A model generated the notes under the pieces. The model saw only the letters and a list, made by a program, of their open reading frames with translations, was not told where the DNA came from and made no database searches. The position numbers were made by a program, and so were the translations under genes. A stretch of DNA of 64,000 nt from Elusimicrobia bacterium GWA2_56_46 (GTDB lineage: Bacteria; Elusimicrobiota; Elusimicrobia; Elusimicrobiales; UBA9959). Position 1 is the stretch's first letter, and each line of letters opens with the position of its first letter. Shown here piece by piece: positions 44,883 through 53,353 of this stretch. The stretch covers positions 175,403 through 239,402 of the forward strand of contig MGTT01000015.1 in NCBI GenBank assembly GCA_001799575.1, given 5' to 3'.

Positions 44883-45051
44883 TTTAACCCCCCTGATATT
44901 CTCAACCTTATAGTAAAAGTATTAAAAATCGCGGCGCCGCGTCAAGCGAACGAATGGGGTTTGCTTCCGGGACATTAATTGGTACCATGGCGGAGTGGGG
45001 CTTACGCTGAGGGGGCGGGAGTCCCCAGATCCGCATAAAAGGGGGATATTT

Positions 45052-46101
45052 ATGGATAGAATCGCTCAAAACACGTTAACGGCCGGGGACATAATTCTGT
45101 ATCACGGCGACGGCTGGATCTCGAAAGCCATACAATTTTTTGACGGCACGGAAATGAATCACGCCGCCATATTTCTCGGCGACGGCCAGGTCGGGGAAGC
45201 CAAAGCCAAAGGACTGGATAAGAGCGGTTTTCAGGACAGTCTCGCCGGCGCAAAATACGCCGTCAGCCGCCGGCTCGTCTCGCATCCGGGTTCCATGCGG
45301 CCCGTGCTGGCCAAGGCGGAAACCTATTTGGCCGGCAGGAACAGATACGCTTACGAGCAGATAGTGCTTCTGGCCTTGCTCGGTCTGACGCGCAACGTTC
45401 CGGTCAATGTCTATCTCAAATGGCTCCTGCGTAAAATCCTGGATGACGCGGGCGAGTTCCTGATGCTGGCCGGGAAGCGGCAGCCGATGATCTGTTCCGA
45501 ATTCGTATATCGCTGTTACGCCGAAGCGCGCCGCCCGCCCGGGAATCCCTATGCGTTGGACATAAATCCGTTCCCGGTGCGGCCGCTGGCGCGCGCCGCG
45601 GCCTTGCGGAGCCTTGCCGAAAGGAGGCCCCATTATTCCGGGGTGCATCCCGGCAGTCCGCTTGCCTGGGCCCTGGAGGTTATGGCGAACCAGGTAAAAC
45701 CCGCATCAAAAGCGTTGGCGAAGTCTTTTGAGAGGTATCCTGAAATGCCGGGGGCGGCGTCCGGACCGGCGAAGGAAGAAAAGAAAATGGCGGCCATGCG
45801 GCTCAACGAACTTATTGAAAAGTACCTGTCGGAGGCGAAAAATCCCCCTCCGGCATTATTTACCGGGCCGTCTTTCAAAAGCCCTGAAATGTTGTCCAGT
45901 ATCAGAAAGTTCGCGGAAGCGTACGCCGGTGCGGCAGGCAAGCCCGCCACAGAAAAGACCCGGCTGTGGTCGGAGAGCGCTATGGCCGGGGAGATCCCGG
46001 CGGTTCTGGACAACCTGCTCCAAACAGTCGCGGATTTCGTGACTCCCGGGGATCTATATAACTGTAAAAATCTTTACAGCGTCGGAGAAATACGTCCGTG
46101 A
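45052..46101 (+). CDS. YiiX/NlpC-P60-like cysteine hydrolase, permuted type, 349 aa
   Basis: Start ATG 45052 has a GGGGGAT site; an in-frame earlier start lacks one. GDIILYHGDGWISKAIQFFDG, then H37 in MNHAAIFLG, and C148 in MICSEFVYRCY: His precedes Cys, as in circularly permuted papain-like families (YiiX/DUF830). No signal peptide. The tail (about 220-349) is unassigned, with the helical MAAMRLNELIEKYLSEAKN. Divergent from the RiPP precursor, 169 bp away; a processing role for the peptide is possible but only positional. It may equally be a cell-wall or lipid hydrolase. Confidence 0.7.
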   Translation: MDRIAQNTLTAGDIILYHGDGWISKAIQFFDGTEMNHAAIFLGDGQVGEAKAKGLDKSGFQDSLAGAKYAVSRRLVSHPGSMRPVLAKAETYLAGRNRYAYEQIVLLALLGLTRNVPVNVYLKWLLRKILDDAGEFLMLAGKRQPMICSEFVYRCYAEARRPPGNPYALDINPFPVRPLARAAALRSLAERRPHYSGVHPGSPLAWALEVMANQVKPASKALAKSFERYPEMPGAASGPAKEEKKMAAMRLNELIEKYLSEAKNPPPALFTGPSFKSPEMLSSIRKFAEAYAGAAGKPATEKTRLWSESAMAGEIPAVLDNLLQTVADFVTPGDLYNCKNLYSVGEIRP

Positions 46102-46172
46102 ATTTCAGGACTAAGGCCTGAGAAAGTTCACTTGGGACGTTTTTCGGGCGGCGCTCGGCATTATTGCAAATG

Positions 46173-46202
46173 TTGCGAAATCAATAAAATTAGGGGTATA
46201 AT
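46173..46202 (+). promoter_or_regulatory. promoter with long leader for the receiver gene
   Basis: TTGCGA (46173-46178) and a perfect TATAAT (46197-46202), 18 bases apart. A leader of about 200 bases follows. It contains a hairpin (46212-46246; AAGGATCC-TTT-GGATCCTT inside GGCGT..ACGCC) and a small open frame. No known riboswitch class was recognised. Confidence 0.55.
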
Positions 46203-46301
46203 AATACCGGGGGCGTCTTCGGAAGGATCCTTTGGATCCTTACGCCGGCAAATGTAAAGGCGCGTCGGCGCGGGGTTCAGGACGTGTAATACGGAGAGAT
46301 A

Positions 46302-46409
46302 ATGAACCGATACAGGGCGGTGTTTATTCGCTTCAAAATGAAATTTGTCCGCCTGCCTGGCGGCTCACGGGCGTTTGCCGGCGATCCGTCGGCAGCGGAG
46401 GCCGTATGA
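46302..46409 (+). CDS. possible leader peptide, 35 aa
   Basis: ATG 46302 has a good GGAGAG ribosome site and the frame ends TGA overlapping the receiver ATG as ATGA (46406-46409), suggesting coupled translation. The peptide is basic (MNRYRAVFIRFKMKFVRL...). It may regulate the downstream gene rather than act itself; no family known. Confidence 0.35.
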   Translation: MNRYRAVFIRFKMKFVRLPGGSRAFAGDPSAAEAV

Positions 46410-46783
46410 TGGCGGGCCCGGAACGGCATATTCTCATCGTGGACGATGAACAGGGTTTCCACGACCTGTTCAGATTTATCCTGGAGCCCCTGGGGTTCAC
46501 AGTCAGTTCCGCCTACAACGGCCTGGAAGGATTGGCGCGGCTCAAGGAACGGGATTATGACATAGTGTTCCTGGACGTGCATATGCCTAAGATGACGGGG
46601 CCGGAGCTTTTGAAGCTGATCAAGGGAATAAAACCTTTGCAACTGGTGGTGATAATGAGCAGCGGGTCGGATCCCCGCCAGGCGTTTGAAAAAACCGCTA
46701 AAGAGCTCGGGGCCGTTGCCTGCATGTTCAAGCCCTTTGAACTGGATCAGATTATGGAAAATCTTAAAAAATTTACGGCATAG
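46406..46783 (+). CDS. single-domain response regulator, 125 aa
   Basis: One receiver domain: D13/D14 acidic pair (IVDDEQ), phospho-acceptor D57 (VFLDVHMP), switch S85, K109 (MFKPFE). No output domain, so it works as a phosphate relay or through protein contacts, CheY/Spo0F-like. No partner kinase in the window. Start at ATG 46406 (or 46409) with CGGAGG upstream; longer in-frame upstream sequence is not protein-like. Confidence 0.9.
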   Translation: MMAGPERHILIVDDEQGFHDLFRFILEPLGFTVSSAYNGLEGLARLKERDYDIVFLDVHMPKMTGPELLKLIKGIKPLQLVVIMSSGSDPRQAFEKTAKELGAVACMFKPFELDQIMENLKKFTA

Positions 46784-46812
46784 CGGAAGCGGTTCTTGTG
46801 GATGGGGGGAAA

Positions 46813-47328
46813 ATGAAAAAAGCGGCTATGTTCATAGCGTTCCAGGGTTTCAGAGACGAGGAGTACACCGAGCCTAAAAAAATACTGGAGGCCGCCGGAA
46901 TCAAAGTCGTCACGGTTTCTACGGCCAGGGGAGTAGCGCGCGGCAAATTCCGGGTTACGGCCGAGGTAGATAAGACCGTAGACGAGATAAACCCCGCCGA
47001 TTACGATGCCCTGACGCTGGTGGGAGGCCCCGGCGCTTTGGAGCAGCTGGACAATGAAAAAGTCCATGGAATTTTCCGGGAGGCGTCGGCGCTCGGCAAG
47101 GTTCTCGGGGCCATCTGTATTTCTCCCGTTGTGCTGGCCCACGCAGGACTGCTTAAAGGGCGCCGGGCCGCCTGCTGGCCCGACGGCGCGCACGAGATCG
47201 AAAAGGGCGGGGGGAAGTGCACAGGCGCGGACGTGGAAACGGACGGGAAGCTCATAACGGCCAGCGGCCCGCTGCCGGCCAAACGATACGGCCAGGCGCT
47301 GGCCGAAGCTTTAAAGGAGAAAAAATGA
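46813..47328 (+). CDS. DJ-1/PfpI family protein, 171 aa
   Basis: Rossmann-like fold with nucleophile cysteine in GAICISPVVLAHAGLLKG (about 97-114) and the acidic residue E15/E16 near the N-terminus (FRDEEYTEP). The family includes glutathione-independent glyoxalases, deglycase-like enzymes and intracellular proteases; which applies is open. ATG 46813 with a GGGGGG site was chosen over the upstream GTG. It overlaps the next gene by ATGA. Confidence 0.88.
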   Translation: MKKAAMFIAFQGFRDEEYTEPKKILEAAGIKVVTVSTARGVARGKFRVTAEVDKTVDEINPADYDALTLVGGPGALEQLDNEKVHGIFREASALGKVLGAICISPVVLAHAGLLKGRRAACWPDGAHEIEKGGGKCTGADVETDGKLITASGPLPAKRYGQALAEALKEKK

Positions 47329-47945
47329 AAACAATTTTTACGGTTATCATGTTGGCATTGTGTTCGGGCGGCGTTTCCGCCCAGGACGGCAGGCGGTCGT
47401 CCGATGCCTGGAAGAGCCGTGTTTTTACGGTTGAGGAACTGAAAAAATACAACGGCAGGAGCGGTATGCCGGTTTACGTGGCCGCCGACGGCATAGTCTA
47501 CGACCTGTCCCGGTCCGCGCACTGGAAGACGGGCGGCCACATGAAGCAGCACCAGGCGGGGGCCGATCTCAGCGAGGCCCTGCACAAGAAAGCGCCCCAG
47601 GGAATACACAAAGACGGCAAGATCCTGGAGAAAATGCCTAAAGCGGGCGTGCTGGCCGGCGCCGGCAAACCGCAGTCCGGCGCGGCGGCCGGGGCGGAGG
47701 AGAAAAAACCGCTGGTAGCCGTGCATAAGGTGACTAAAGAGGAATTGGGAAAAGAAACCTCGTGTCCGGTCAGCGGCGAGAAAATAACGGTGGCGGAGAA
47801 CACTCCGGCGCTGGATTTCAAAGGCAAGACGTATTATTTTTCAAAAGAAGCGGCCATGGAAATTTTCCGCAGGGCGCCCGATAAATTCCCCGGCGGCCTC
47901 ATGGACAAAGCCAAAGGCCTGTTCAAAAAAAAGAAAAGCTCATAA
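47325..47945 (+). CDS. secreted cytochrome b5-like heme-binding and YHS domain protein, 206 aa
   Basis: Signal peptide (MKTIFTVIMLALCSGGVSAQ). A cytochrome b5-like heme/steroid-binding domain (about 32-100, FTVEELKKYNGRSGMPVYVAADGIVYDLS...HMKQHQAG) and a YHS domain (about 145-192, CPVSGEKI..LDFKGKTYYFSKEAAMEIF), a putative metal-binding module of copper and other heavy-metal proteins. The combination suggests a periplasmic redox or metal role. Coupled to the PfpI gene by a 4-bp overlap; the tail is lysine-rich. Confidence 0.82.
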   Translation: MKTIFTVIMLALCSGGVSAQDGRRSSDAWKSRVFTVEELKKYNGRSGMPVYVAADGIVYDLSRSAHWKTGGHMKQHQAGADLSEALHKKAPQGIHKDGKILEKMPKAGVLAGAGKPQSGAAAGAEEKKPLVAVHKVTKEELGKETSCPVSGEKITVAENTPALDFKGKTYYFSKEAAMEIFRRAPDKFPGGLMDKAKGLFKKKKSS

Positions 47946-47958
47946 AAAAACTTTAAAT

Positions 47959-48062
47959 ATTCAGCAAAATCTGTCATTCCCGCGTGCTTTTAGCGGGAAT
48001 CCATAAATCTTTACTCAATGGATCCCGGCCAACAGATTGCCGGGATGACGGGCTTGCTGAAT
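47959..48062. repeat. 104-bp MITE-like repeat
   Basis: Ends ATTCAGCAA and TTGCTGAAT form inverted repeats. Inside, ATTCCCGC..GCGGGAAT and ATCCCGGC..GCCGGGAT hairpins appear. CATTCCCGCG/GCCGGGATGACGG patterns of this sort are common dispersed repeats in bacteria. It lies between convergent genes; a related hairpin pair is at 56.66 kb. Confidence 0.65.
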
Positions 48063-48064
48063 GC

Positions 48065-49327
48065 CTAAAAAACTTTTTTAAAATCTTTGAAGAAATCCGG
48101 GTATGATTTTTTTACGCAGCCCGGATTTTTTATTTTTACGGGTTTTTCCGCGAACAGTCCTCCGACGGCGCCGGCCATGGCTATGCGGTGGTCGTTGAAC
48201 GTTTCCGCCGTCCCTCCGCCAAAAATTCCCTGCCGGCCTTTTATGGTAAGGCGGCCTTGCCCGGCTTCCGCGCGGAGTCCCAGGGTTTTGAACAGCGCCA
48301 GGGTGGCTTTCAGGCGGTCGGATTCCTTGTGCCTCAGTTCCCCGATGCCGCTGATGACGGTGGAGCCCTGCGCGCGGGAGGCCGCGAGCGCCAGCAGCGG
48401 CAGTTCGTCTATCATGGCCGGGATCTCGTCGGGCCGCACCCTTATGCCCTGGAGTTTTGAGCCGTAGACGATCAGCTCCCCCTGCGGTTCCGGCGCGGCG
48501 GCCGCCGGTTTTACGGTTATCCGGGCGCCCATGGCTTTAAGGGCGGTTATCAGGCCCGTGCGCCCGGGGTTCAGCCCGATCCCTTTTATCGTCAGTTTAA
48601 ATCCGGGCAGCAGGCAGGCCGCCGTGATGAAAGGCGCGGCCGAAGAAAAGTCGCCCGGCACTTTGATATTCCTGGCGTTGAGGCGTCCCGGCCTTAAATA
48701 AAAATTCAGTCCGCCGGAGGAGATGCGCGCGCCCAGATATTTCAGCAGCCGCTCGGTATGGTCGCGGGTGGCCAGCCGCTCGGTGATTGAGGTGGGGCCT
48801 TCCGCGTAAAGTGCGGCCAGCAGTATGGCGGATTTCACCTGCGCGCTGGGTATCAGGAGCTTATGGTTCGCGCCGGACAGTCGGGAACCATGTATCCTGA
48901 GCGGCGCCCGTCCGCCCGCGGAGCTTATTCCGGCGCCCATGGCCGCAAGGGGGGCCGTGACGCGATCCATCGGCCTTTTCAGGAGAGAACCCTTTCCGGT
49001 CAGGACCGAGTCGAACTCCTGGCCGGCCAGCAGACCGGCCAGCAGGCGCATGGTCGTGCCCGACTCGCCCGCGTTAAGGGGACCGGAGGGCTTTCTCAGG
49101 CCGCGCAGCCCCGCGCCTTTGACCATCAGCCGGCCGCGCGAGGACGAGATCTTTACGCCCAGTTTTTTCAGACAGGCGGCGGTGGCGGCGGTGTCTTCAC
49201 ATACGGCCGGGCCGGAGATGACGGTGGAGCCGTCGGAGATCGCGGCCAGGAGCAGGGCGCGGTGGGTCACGGCCTTGTCGGGCGGGGGAAAGAAGATCTT
49301 ATACAGGTGTTTGTGTTTTTTTCGCAT
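48065..49327 (-). CDS. aroA: EPSP synthase (3-phosphoshikimate 1-carboxyvinyltransferase), 420 aa
   Basis: Sixth step of the shikimate pathway. Signatures LNAGESGTTMRLLAGLLAG (about 84-102) and RHKESDRL (about 335-342), with PSAQVKSAILLAALYA. The N-terminal PGDKSxSHR motif is altered to PPPDKAVTHRALL, an unusual variant that still keeps the active-site lysine and arginine. Last gene of the aro operon, overlapping aroQ by 29 bp. Confidence 0.93.
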   Translation of the reverse strand: MRKKHKHLYKIFFPPPDKAVTHRALLLAAISDGSTVISGPAVCEDTAATAACLKKLGVKISSSRGRLMVKGAGLRGLRKPSGPLNAGESGTTMRLLAGLLAGQEFDSVLTGKGSLLKRPMDRVTAPLAAMGAGISSAGGRAPLRIHGSRLSGANHKLLIPSAQVKSAILLAALYAEGPTSITERLATRDHTERLLKYLGARISSGGLNFYLRPGRLNARNIKVPGDFSSAAPFITAACLLPGFKLTIKGIGLNPGRTGLITALKAMGARITVKPAAAAPEPQGELIVYGSKLQGIRVRPDEIPAMIDELPLLALAASRAQGSTVISGIGELRHKESDRLKATLALFKTLGLRAEAGQGRLTIKGRQGIFGGGTAETFNDHRIAMAGAVGGLFAEKPVKIKNPGCVKKSYPDFFKDFKKVF

Positions 49328-49751
49328 TTTTTAAAAGGCAGAAATCTATGGCCGCCAGATATGACCCCGCGCCCAGGCCCTTTATCTGTTTTACGCAGAC
49401 GGGTTTGACGACGGAGGTTTTTCGGAAAGGTTCGCGCTTTGAGATGTCGGAAAGGTGGACTTCCACCGCGGGCAGGCCGGACGCTTTTATCGCGTCGCGG
49501 ATGGCGTAACTGTAATGGGTGTAGGCGGCGGGGTTTATGATCAGGCGGTCGGCCCAGGCCGCGTTGGCGGCGATCAGGTCTATGATGCGGCCTTCGCAGT
49601 TGGACTGGAAGACGCGGACGCGCGCTTTTTTGGCGGCGGCGTGTTTTTTTATTGCGGAGTTGAGTTCCCGGAGGGTCAGCCTGCCGTATATTCCGGGCTC
49701 CCTTTTGCCGAGAAAACCGAGATTGGGTCCGTGTATGATAAGGAGGTTCAT
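49299..49751 (-). CDS. aroQ: 3-dehydroquinate dehydratase type II, 150 aa
   Basis: Third step. Small dodecameric type II enzyme: MNLLIIHGPNLGFLGKREPGIYG (catalytic Y near 22), FQSNCEGRIID, NPAAYTHYSYAI, VEVHLSD with catalytic H. ATG 49751 overlaps aroB as ATGA. Confidence 0.95.
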   Translation of the reverse strand: MNLLIIHGPNLGFLGKREPGIYGRLTLRELNSAIKKHAAAKKARVRVFQSNCEGRIIDLIAANAAWADRLIINPAAYTHYSYAIRDAIKASGLPAVEVHLSDISKREPFRKTSVVKPVCVKQIKGLGAGSYLAAIDFCLLKNAKKTQTPV

Positions 49752-50842
49752 TCCAGTTCCTTCAGGCACTGTTTTAATATGCCGGCCGGGATGTCGTTGA
49801 CGGCTTTAAGCGCCCCGGGCCTGACTATCAGGATGAACCTGTTGGCGCGCCCGCCGGATTTTTTGTCCCGGCGGACAAACCCGCTGAAACGGTCGAAATC
49901 CAGACAGGCCGGCGGCAGCGCGTGGGGCTCCGTCAGACAGAGCGCGGTTTCTATGACGCGGGCGTATTTCCGGTCCAGGATCTTCAGCTTATAAGAGAGC
50001 GCCGCCGCATAACGCAGCCCCCAGAGCACGGCTTCTCCGTGCGACAGGCGCGTTCTGGAAAGCGCTTCAAAAGCGTGTCCGGCGGTATGCCCCAGGTTCA
50101 GAAGTTCCCTGAGCCCGGTTTCCTCGCGCTCGTCTTTTGAGACCAGTTCAAATTTGAAAGCGGCGCAGGCGGAAACCACGGCCGACAGATCTTTCTTTTC
50201 CCCGTTCAGGGCGCCGGGGAGGGATTTTGAAATGATCCGGCCGGGTGTCCCCGGAGCGATAAGCGCGTACTTTATCAGTTCGCCGGCGGCGGCCCGCAGT
50301 TCTTTTCCGCCCAGGGTGTCCAGGAACGAGGTGTCGCAGACGGTCAGCGCCGGCTGGTGAAAAACGCCGGCTATGTTTTTCACCCCGCGCAGATCCACGG
50401 CCGTTTTGCCGCCTATTCCGGCGTCCGCCTGCCCCAGCAGGGTGGTGGGGACGCTTATCCAGTCCACGCCGCGCATATAGAGCGCCGCGGCCAGGCCGGC
50501 CAGATCCGTGACGGAGCCGCCGCCGGCCGCTATGACCAGCGAGCGGCGCGAAAGCCCGTTCTCCAGCATGAATGCCAGCAGCCGCTCAAGGGTTTTGAAA
50601 TTCTTGGCGTTCCCCGCGGAAGGGGTTTCGAAGACCACCGTTCTGCCGGCGAGGCCGCCCAGCATTCCGTCAAACCCGCGTTTTAAGGCCCTGAAGCAGC
50701 GGCGATCCGTGACCAGGCATATTTTATCGGCGGCCCCGCAAATCCCGGGCGCCAGTCTGGATAGCGGTGGCAGGCCGCGTCCGCAAACGAGCCGGACGGG
50801 CTTTGAGCGGCGGAAAATTTTGTCGAGGGAGACGCTTTTCAT
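49748..50842 (-). CDS. aroB: 3-dehydroquinate synthase, 364 aa
   Basis: Second step; NAD- and metal-dependent. NAD motif GGGSVTDLAG near 106-115, PTTLLGQADAGIGGKTAVD, metal ligands in AGELIKY (E), LNLGHTAGHAFE (H) and SHGEAV (H). Normal length. Overlaps aroK and aroQ by 4 bp on either side. Confidence 0.95.
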   Translation of the reverse strand: MKSVSLDKIFRRSKPVRLVCGRGLPPLSRLAPGICGAADKICLVTDRRCFRALKRGFDGMLGGLAGRTVVFETPSAGNAKNFKTLERLLAFMLENGLSRRSLVIAAGGGSVTDLAGLAAALYMRGVDWISVPTTLLGQADAGIGGKTAVDLRGVKNIAGVFHQPALTVCDTSFLDTLGGKELRAAAGELIKYALIAPGTPGRIISKSLPGALNGEKKDLSAVVSACAAFKFELVSKDEREETGLRELLNLGHTAGHAFEALSRTRLSHGEAVLWGLRYAAALSYKLKILDRKYARVIETALCLTEPHALPPACLDFDRFSGFVRRDKKSGGRANRFILIVRPGALKAVNDIPAGILKQCLKELE

Positions 50843-51381
50843 AATTTCAAGAGTTTTTTAATTTTTTCCGCGGTCTTTTCCGGGCGCAAGTCCGAAGTAT
50901 TCACCGTCAGATCCGCTCTCCTGTAATAAGGACGCCGTTTTTTGAGCAGGCGTTTTATCGTGCGCCTGGCCTGTTCCGGGCCGCAGCCGAGAAGAGGGCG
51001 GCGGGAGAGATTTTTTTTCAGTCTTTTAAAAAGTACGGTTTCTCCGCATTCCAGGCAGACCGTGATCCCGCTTTTTTTAAACAGCGGCCTGAGCGGTTCG
51101 ATCGGCATCAGGCCGCCGCCGAGGGCGATAACGCGGCCGCCGGAGCGGGCGGCCGCCCTGAAGACCGACCGTTCGGCCCTGCGGAAAGACCTCAGCCCCC
51201 GTTTTTTTATAAAGGCGGCGGGCCCCAGGCCTGAAAGTTTCCGTATGAGCAGATCAGTATCGGCGAAAGGGACTCCCAGTTTTTTGGCGAGAGCCCGGCC
51301 CGCGGCGGTTTTGCCGGAGCCCATGAAACCTATGAGGTAGACGTTCAGCCCCGCAGGAGTTTTTTTGTCTGTTTGCGCCAC
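50839..51381 (-). CDS. aroK: shikimate kinase, 180 aa
   Basis: Fifth step. P-loop GFMGSGKT near 18-25, FADTDLLI with the shikimate-binding Asp, the substrate arginine in the RxFRRAE stretch, and ALGGGLMP. GTG start within aroC's last codons (37-bp overlap). Normal length; the C-terminus is highly basic. Confidence 0.93.
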   Translation of the reverse strand: MAQTDKKTPAGLNVYLIGFMGSGKTAAGRALAKKLGVPFADTDLLIRKLSGLGPAAFIKKRGLRSFRRAERSVFRAAARSGGRVIALGGGLMPIEPLRPLFKKSGITVCLECGETVLFKRLKKNLSRRPLLGCGPEQARRTIKRLLKKRRPYYRRADLTVNTSDLRPEKTAEKIKKLLKL

Positions 51382-52397
51382 GCTTCCACCCGTGCCCGTA
51401 TTTCTTTCATCGAATCGCCGCCGAACTTTTCCAGTACGGCGCCGGCGAGTTCGAAAGCCAGGAGATGCTCGGCTATAACCGCCGAGGCGAAGACCGCGGT
51501 GACGTCGGAGCGTCCGGGCGCGGCGGAGACGGTTTTACCCGTTTTCAGGTCTATGGAGCGGACCGCGATCCGCTGGCCTGGCACCGGCCTGACGGCCGCC
51601 CGCAGCACCAGCGGCATGCCGTTGGTCATGCCGCCCTCCAGGCCGCCGGCCAGATTTGTAAGGCGCCTGAGCGGGCTGCCTTTCCTGAAAAAATCCAGGG
51701 CTTCTTCGCCTTTCATAGCCGACAGCTCGAAGCCGGAGCCGAATTCCAGGCCTTTCACGCCGTTGAGCCCCATGAGCTGCGCGGCGAGGCGCGAGGGCAG
51801 CCGTCTGTCCCACTGCGCATGGGAACCCAGCCCCACCGGCAGGTTTTCGGCCCTGATCTCGAACACTCCGCCGAGGGAGCGGCCGGCCCGGGCGGCGGCT
51901 TCCAGTTCGCGCATGATTGTTTTGGCGTCTTCGCTCCTGAGATGGCCGAGTTTTACCACGCGGCTGAAGATTTTTATTTCCAGAAGCTCCAGGAGCCGCA
52001 GGCAGAAAGCGCCGAGCGCGGTTCTTACCGCCGTCTCCCTCGCGCTGGCCCTTTCCCGGATCACGGCCGCGGCGGAGATCCCGTACTTCAGCATCCCCGC
52101 CAGGTCGGCGTGTCCCGGCCGCGGGATCGCGGACGGATCCAGGACGGCGAACTGGCTGACATTTTTCAGCATCACCGCCACCGGCGCGCCCGTCGTGGTG
52201 TTTTTGTATACGCCGCAGGAGATATAAAAAGAATCGGTTTCCCGGGCCTGTCGCCGGCTTCTGCCCGCGGCGGTCCTGCGGCGCGCGAGGCTGCGGGCGA
52301 CGTATTCCCTGTCTATCGGCACACCGGCGGGGAAACCGTCCAGGATCCCGATAAGGGCGGGTCCGTGGGCTTCCCCGGCGGTAAGATATCTGAGCAT
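51345..52397 (-). CDS. aroC: chorismate synthase, 350 aa
   Basis: Seventh and last common step; needs reduced FMN. MLRYLTAGEAHGPALIGILDGFPAG, RRQARETDSFYISCGVY, GAPVAVMLKN and the RASARETAVRTALGAFC motif. GGAGA ribosome site. Slightly short for the family but all signatures are present. Confidence 0.94.
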   Translation of the reverse strand: MLRYLTAGEAHGPALIGILDGFPAGVPIDREYVARSLARRRTAAGRSRRQARETDSFYISCGVYKNTTTGAPVAVMLKNVSQFAVLDPSAIPRPGHADLAGMLKYGISAAAVIRERASARETAVRTALGAFCLRLLELLEIKIFSRVVKLGHLRSEDAKTIMRELEAAARAGRSLGGVFEIRAENLPVGLGSHAQWDRRLPSRLAAQLMGLNGVKGLEFGSGFELSAMKGEEALDFFRKGSPLRRLTNLAGGLEGGMTNGMPLVLRAAVRPVPGQRIAVRSIDLKTGKTVSAAPGRSDVTAVFASAVIAEHLLAFELAGAVLEKFGGDSMKEIRARVEAWRKQTKKLLRG

Positions 52398-52410
52398 AGA
52401 GTCTCCTGAA

Positions 52411-52443
52411 AAGCTTAAGGCTGAAGGATAAAGGCTAAAGGTC
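52411..52443. repeat. degenerate tandem repeat in the aroE-aroC gap
   Basis: AAGCTTAAGGCTGAAGGATAAAGGCTAAAGG: units of about 8 bp (AAGGCTGA, AAGGATAA, AGGCTAAA). Same kind as the GGATGAGGGCTGA units in the atp and pil regions. It lies upstream of aroC, on the minus strand. Confidence 0.5.
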
Positions 52444-52479
52444 GGATCCACGCCCCAGGTATTTTGCGCGACTTTCCAC

Positions 52480-53328
52480 TTACCCTTTACGCAATCGCGA
52501 CTTTATCTGATCCTTTAATTTTACCATGTCGCCGGCAGTTATGGGGCGTCCGCTGTAAAGTTCGGAGCTCTTCAGGGCCTGGTAGATCAACAGGTCGATT
52601 CCTGAAATGGTTTTACCGGCCCTGTTTTGTAAAAACGGCGTAAGACTGCGGGCACAGGCGTCATAAGTAAAGTCCAGGTAGAGCGAGCCGTGGGGGCCGT
52701 TAAACCTTAGATTGTCGGCCAGGGAACCGTACATCCCCAGCGGGGTGGCGTTAATAAAAACCGTGGAAGCCGCCGCGGGCGGATCCGTAAATTTCCGTAT
52801 CGCGAATTTCGTGCGCGGAAACATCCTGGAAAAACCTTTCATCAATCCGTCGGCCCTCAGAACCGAGCGGTTATGGATGTGCACCGTTTCGGCCCCGCCG
52901 GAGGCCAGTATCCAGGCGGCGGCCCTGGCGGCGCCTCCGGCGCCCCAGATGACGCATTCCCGGCCGCGGGGCCGGCAGCCGGCTTCTTGGAGGGCCAAGC
53001 TCATGGCTTTGGTATCCGTGTTGTGCCCCTCCAGCTTCCCGTCTTTTATCCGGACGGCGTTGACCGCGCCGACAGCTTCGGATCCGGGGCTCAAAGCGTC
53101 CAGAAAGGGAATAATTTTTTCTTTCAGCGGCAGCGTGACATTAAACCCGGCCCAGCCCTCGCGTTCTATTTTTTTCAGGGTCTGTCCAAGCCCGGCTCCG
53201 TCGGTTTCCAGGAGGGCGTAAGAATATTTTTCCCCGGACAGCGGGGAAAGCGCTTTGAAGATCCTTGGCGAGAGAGACTTTTTTAAAGGGCTGCCGATCA
53301 ATCCGGCTTTTATCCGCGAGTTGTTCAT
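52480..53328 (-). CDS. aroE: shikimate dehydrogenase, 282 aa
   Basis: Fourth step, NADPH-dependent. GSPLKKSLSPRIF (substrate loop), NVTLPLKEKI with catalytic Lys, HNTDTKA with Asp, NADP motif GAGGAARAAAW, and INATPLGMYG. ATG 53328 has a GAGGAA site; the TTG four codons upstream is less likely. Confidence 0.95.
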   Translation of the reverse strand: MNNSRIKAGLIGSPLKKSLSPRIFKALSPLSGEKYSYALLETDGAGLGQTLKKIEREGWAGFNVTLPLKEKIIPFLDALSPGSEAVGAVNAVRIKDGKLEGHNTDTKAMSLALQEAGCRPRGRECVIWGAGGAARAAAWILASGGAETVHIHNRSVLRADGLMKGFSRMFPRTKFAIRKFTDPPAAASTVFINATPLGMYGSLADNLRFNGPHGSLYLDFTYDACARSLTPFLQNRAGKTISGIDLLIYQALKSSELYSGRPITAGDMVKLKDQIKSRLRKG

Positions 53329-53353
53329 ATAGTTCCTCAATCTTATCCCGTCA

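Noticed and set aside
46208..46300. Cyclic di-GMP (GEMM) riboswitch before the receiver gene
   Set aside because: The conserved GEMM core bases were not found; only a plain hairpin is evident.
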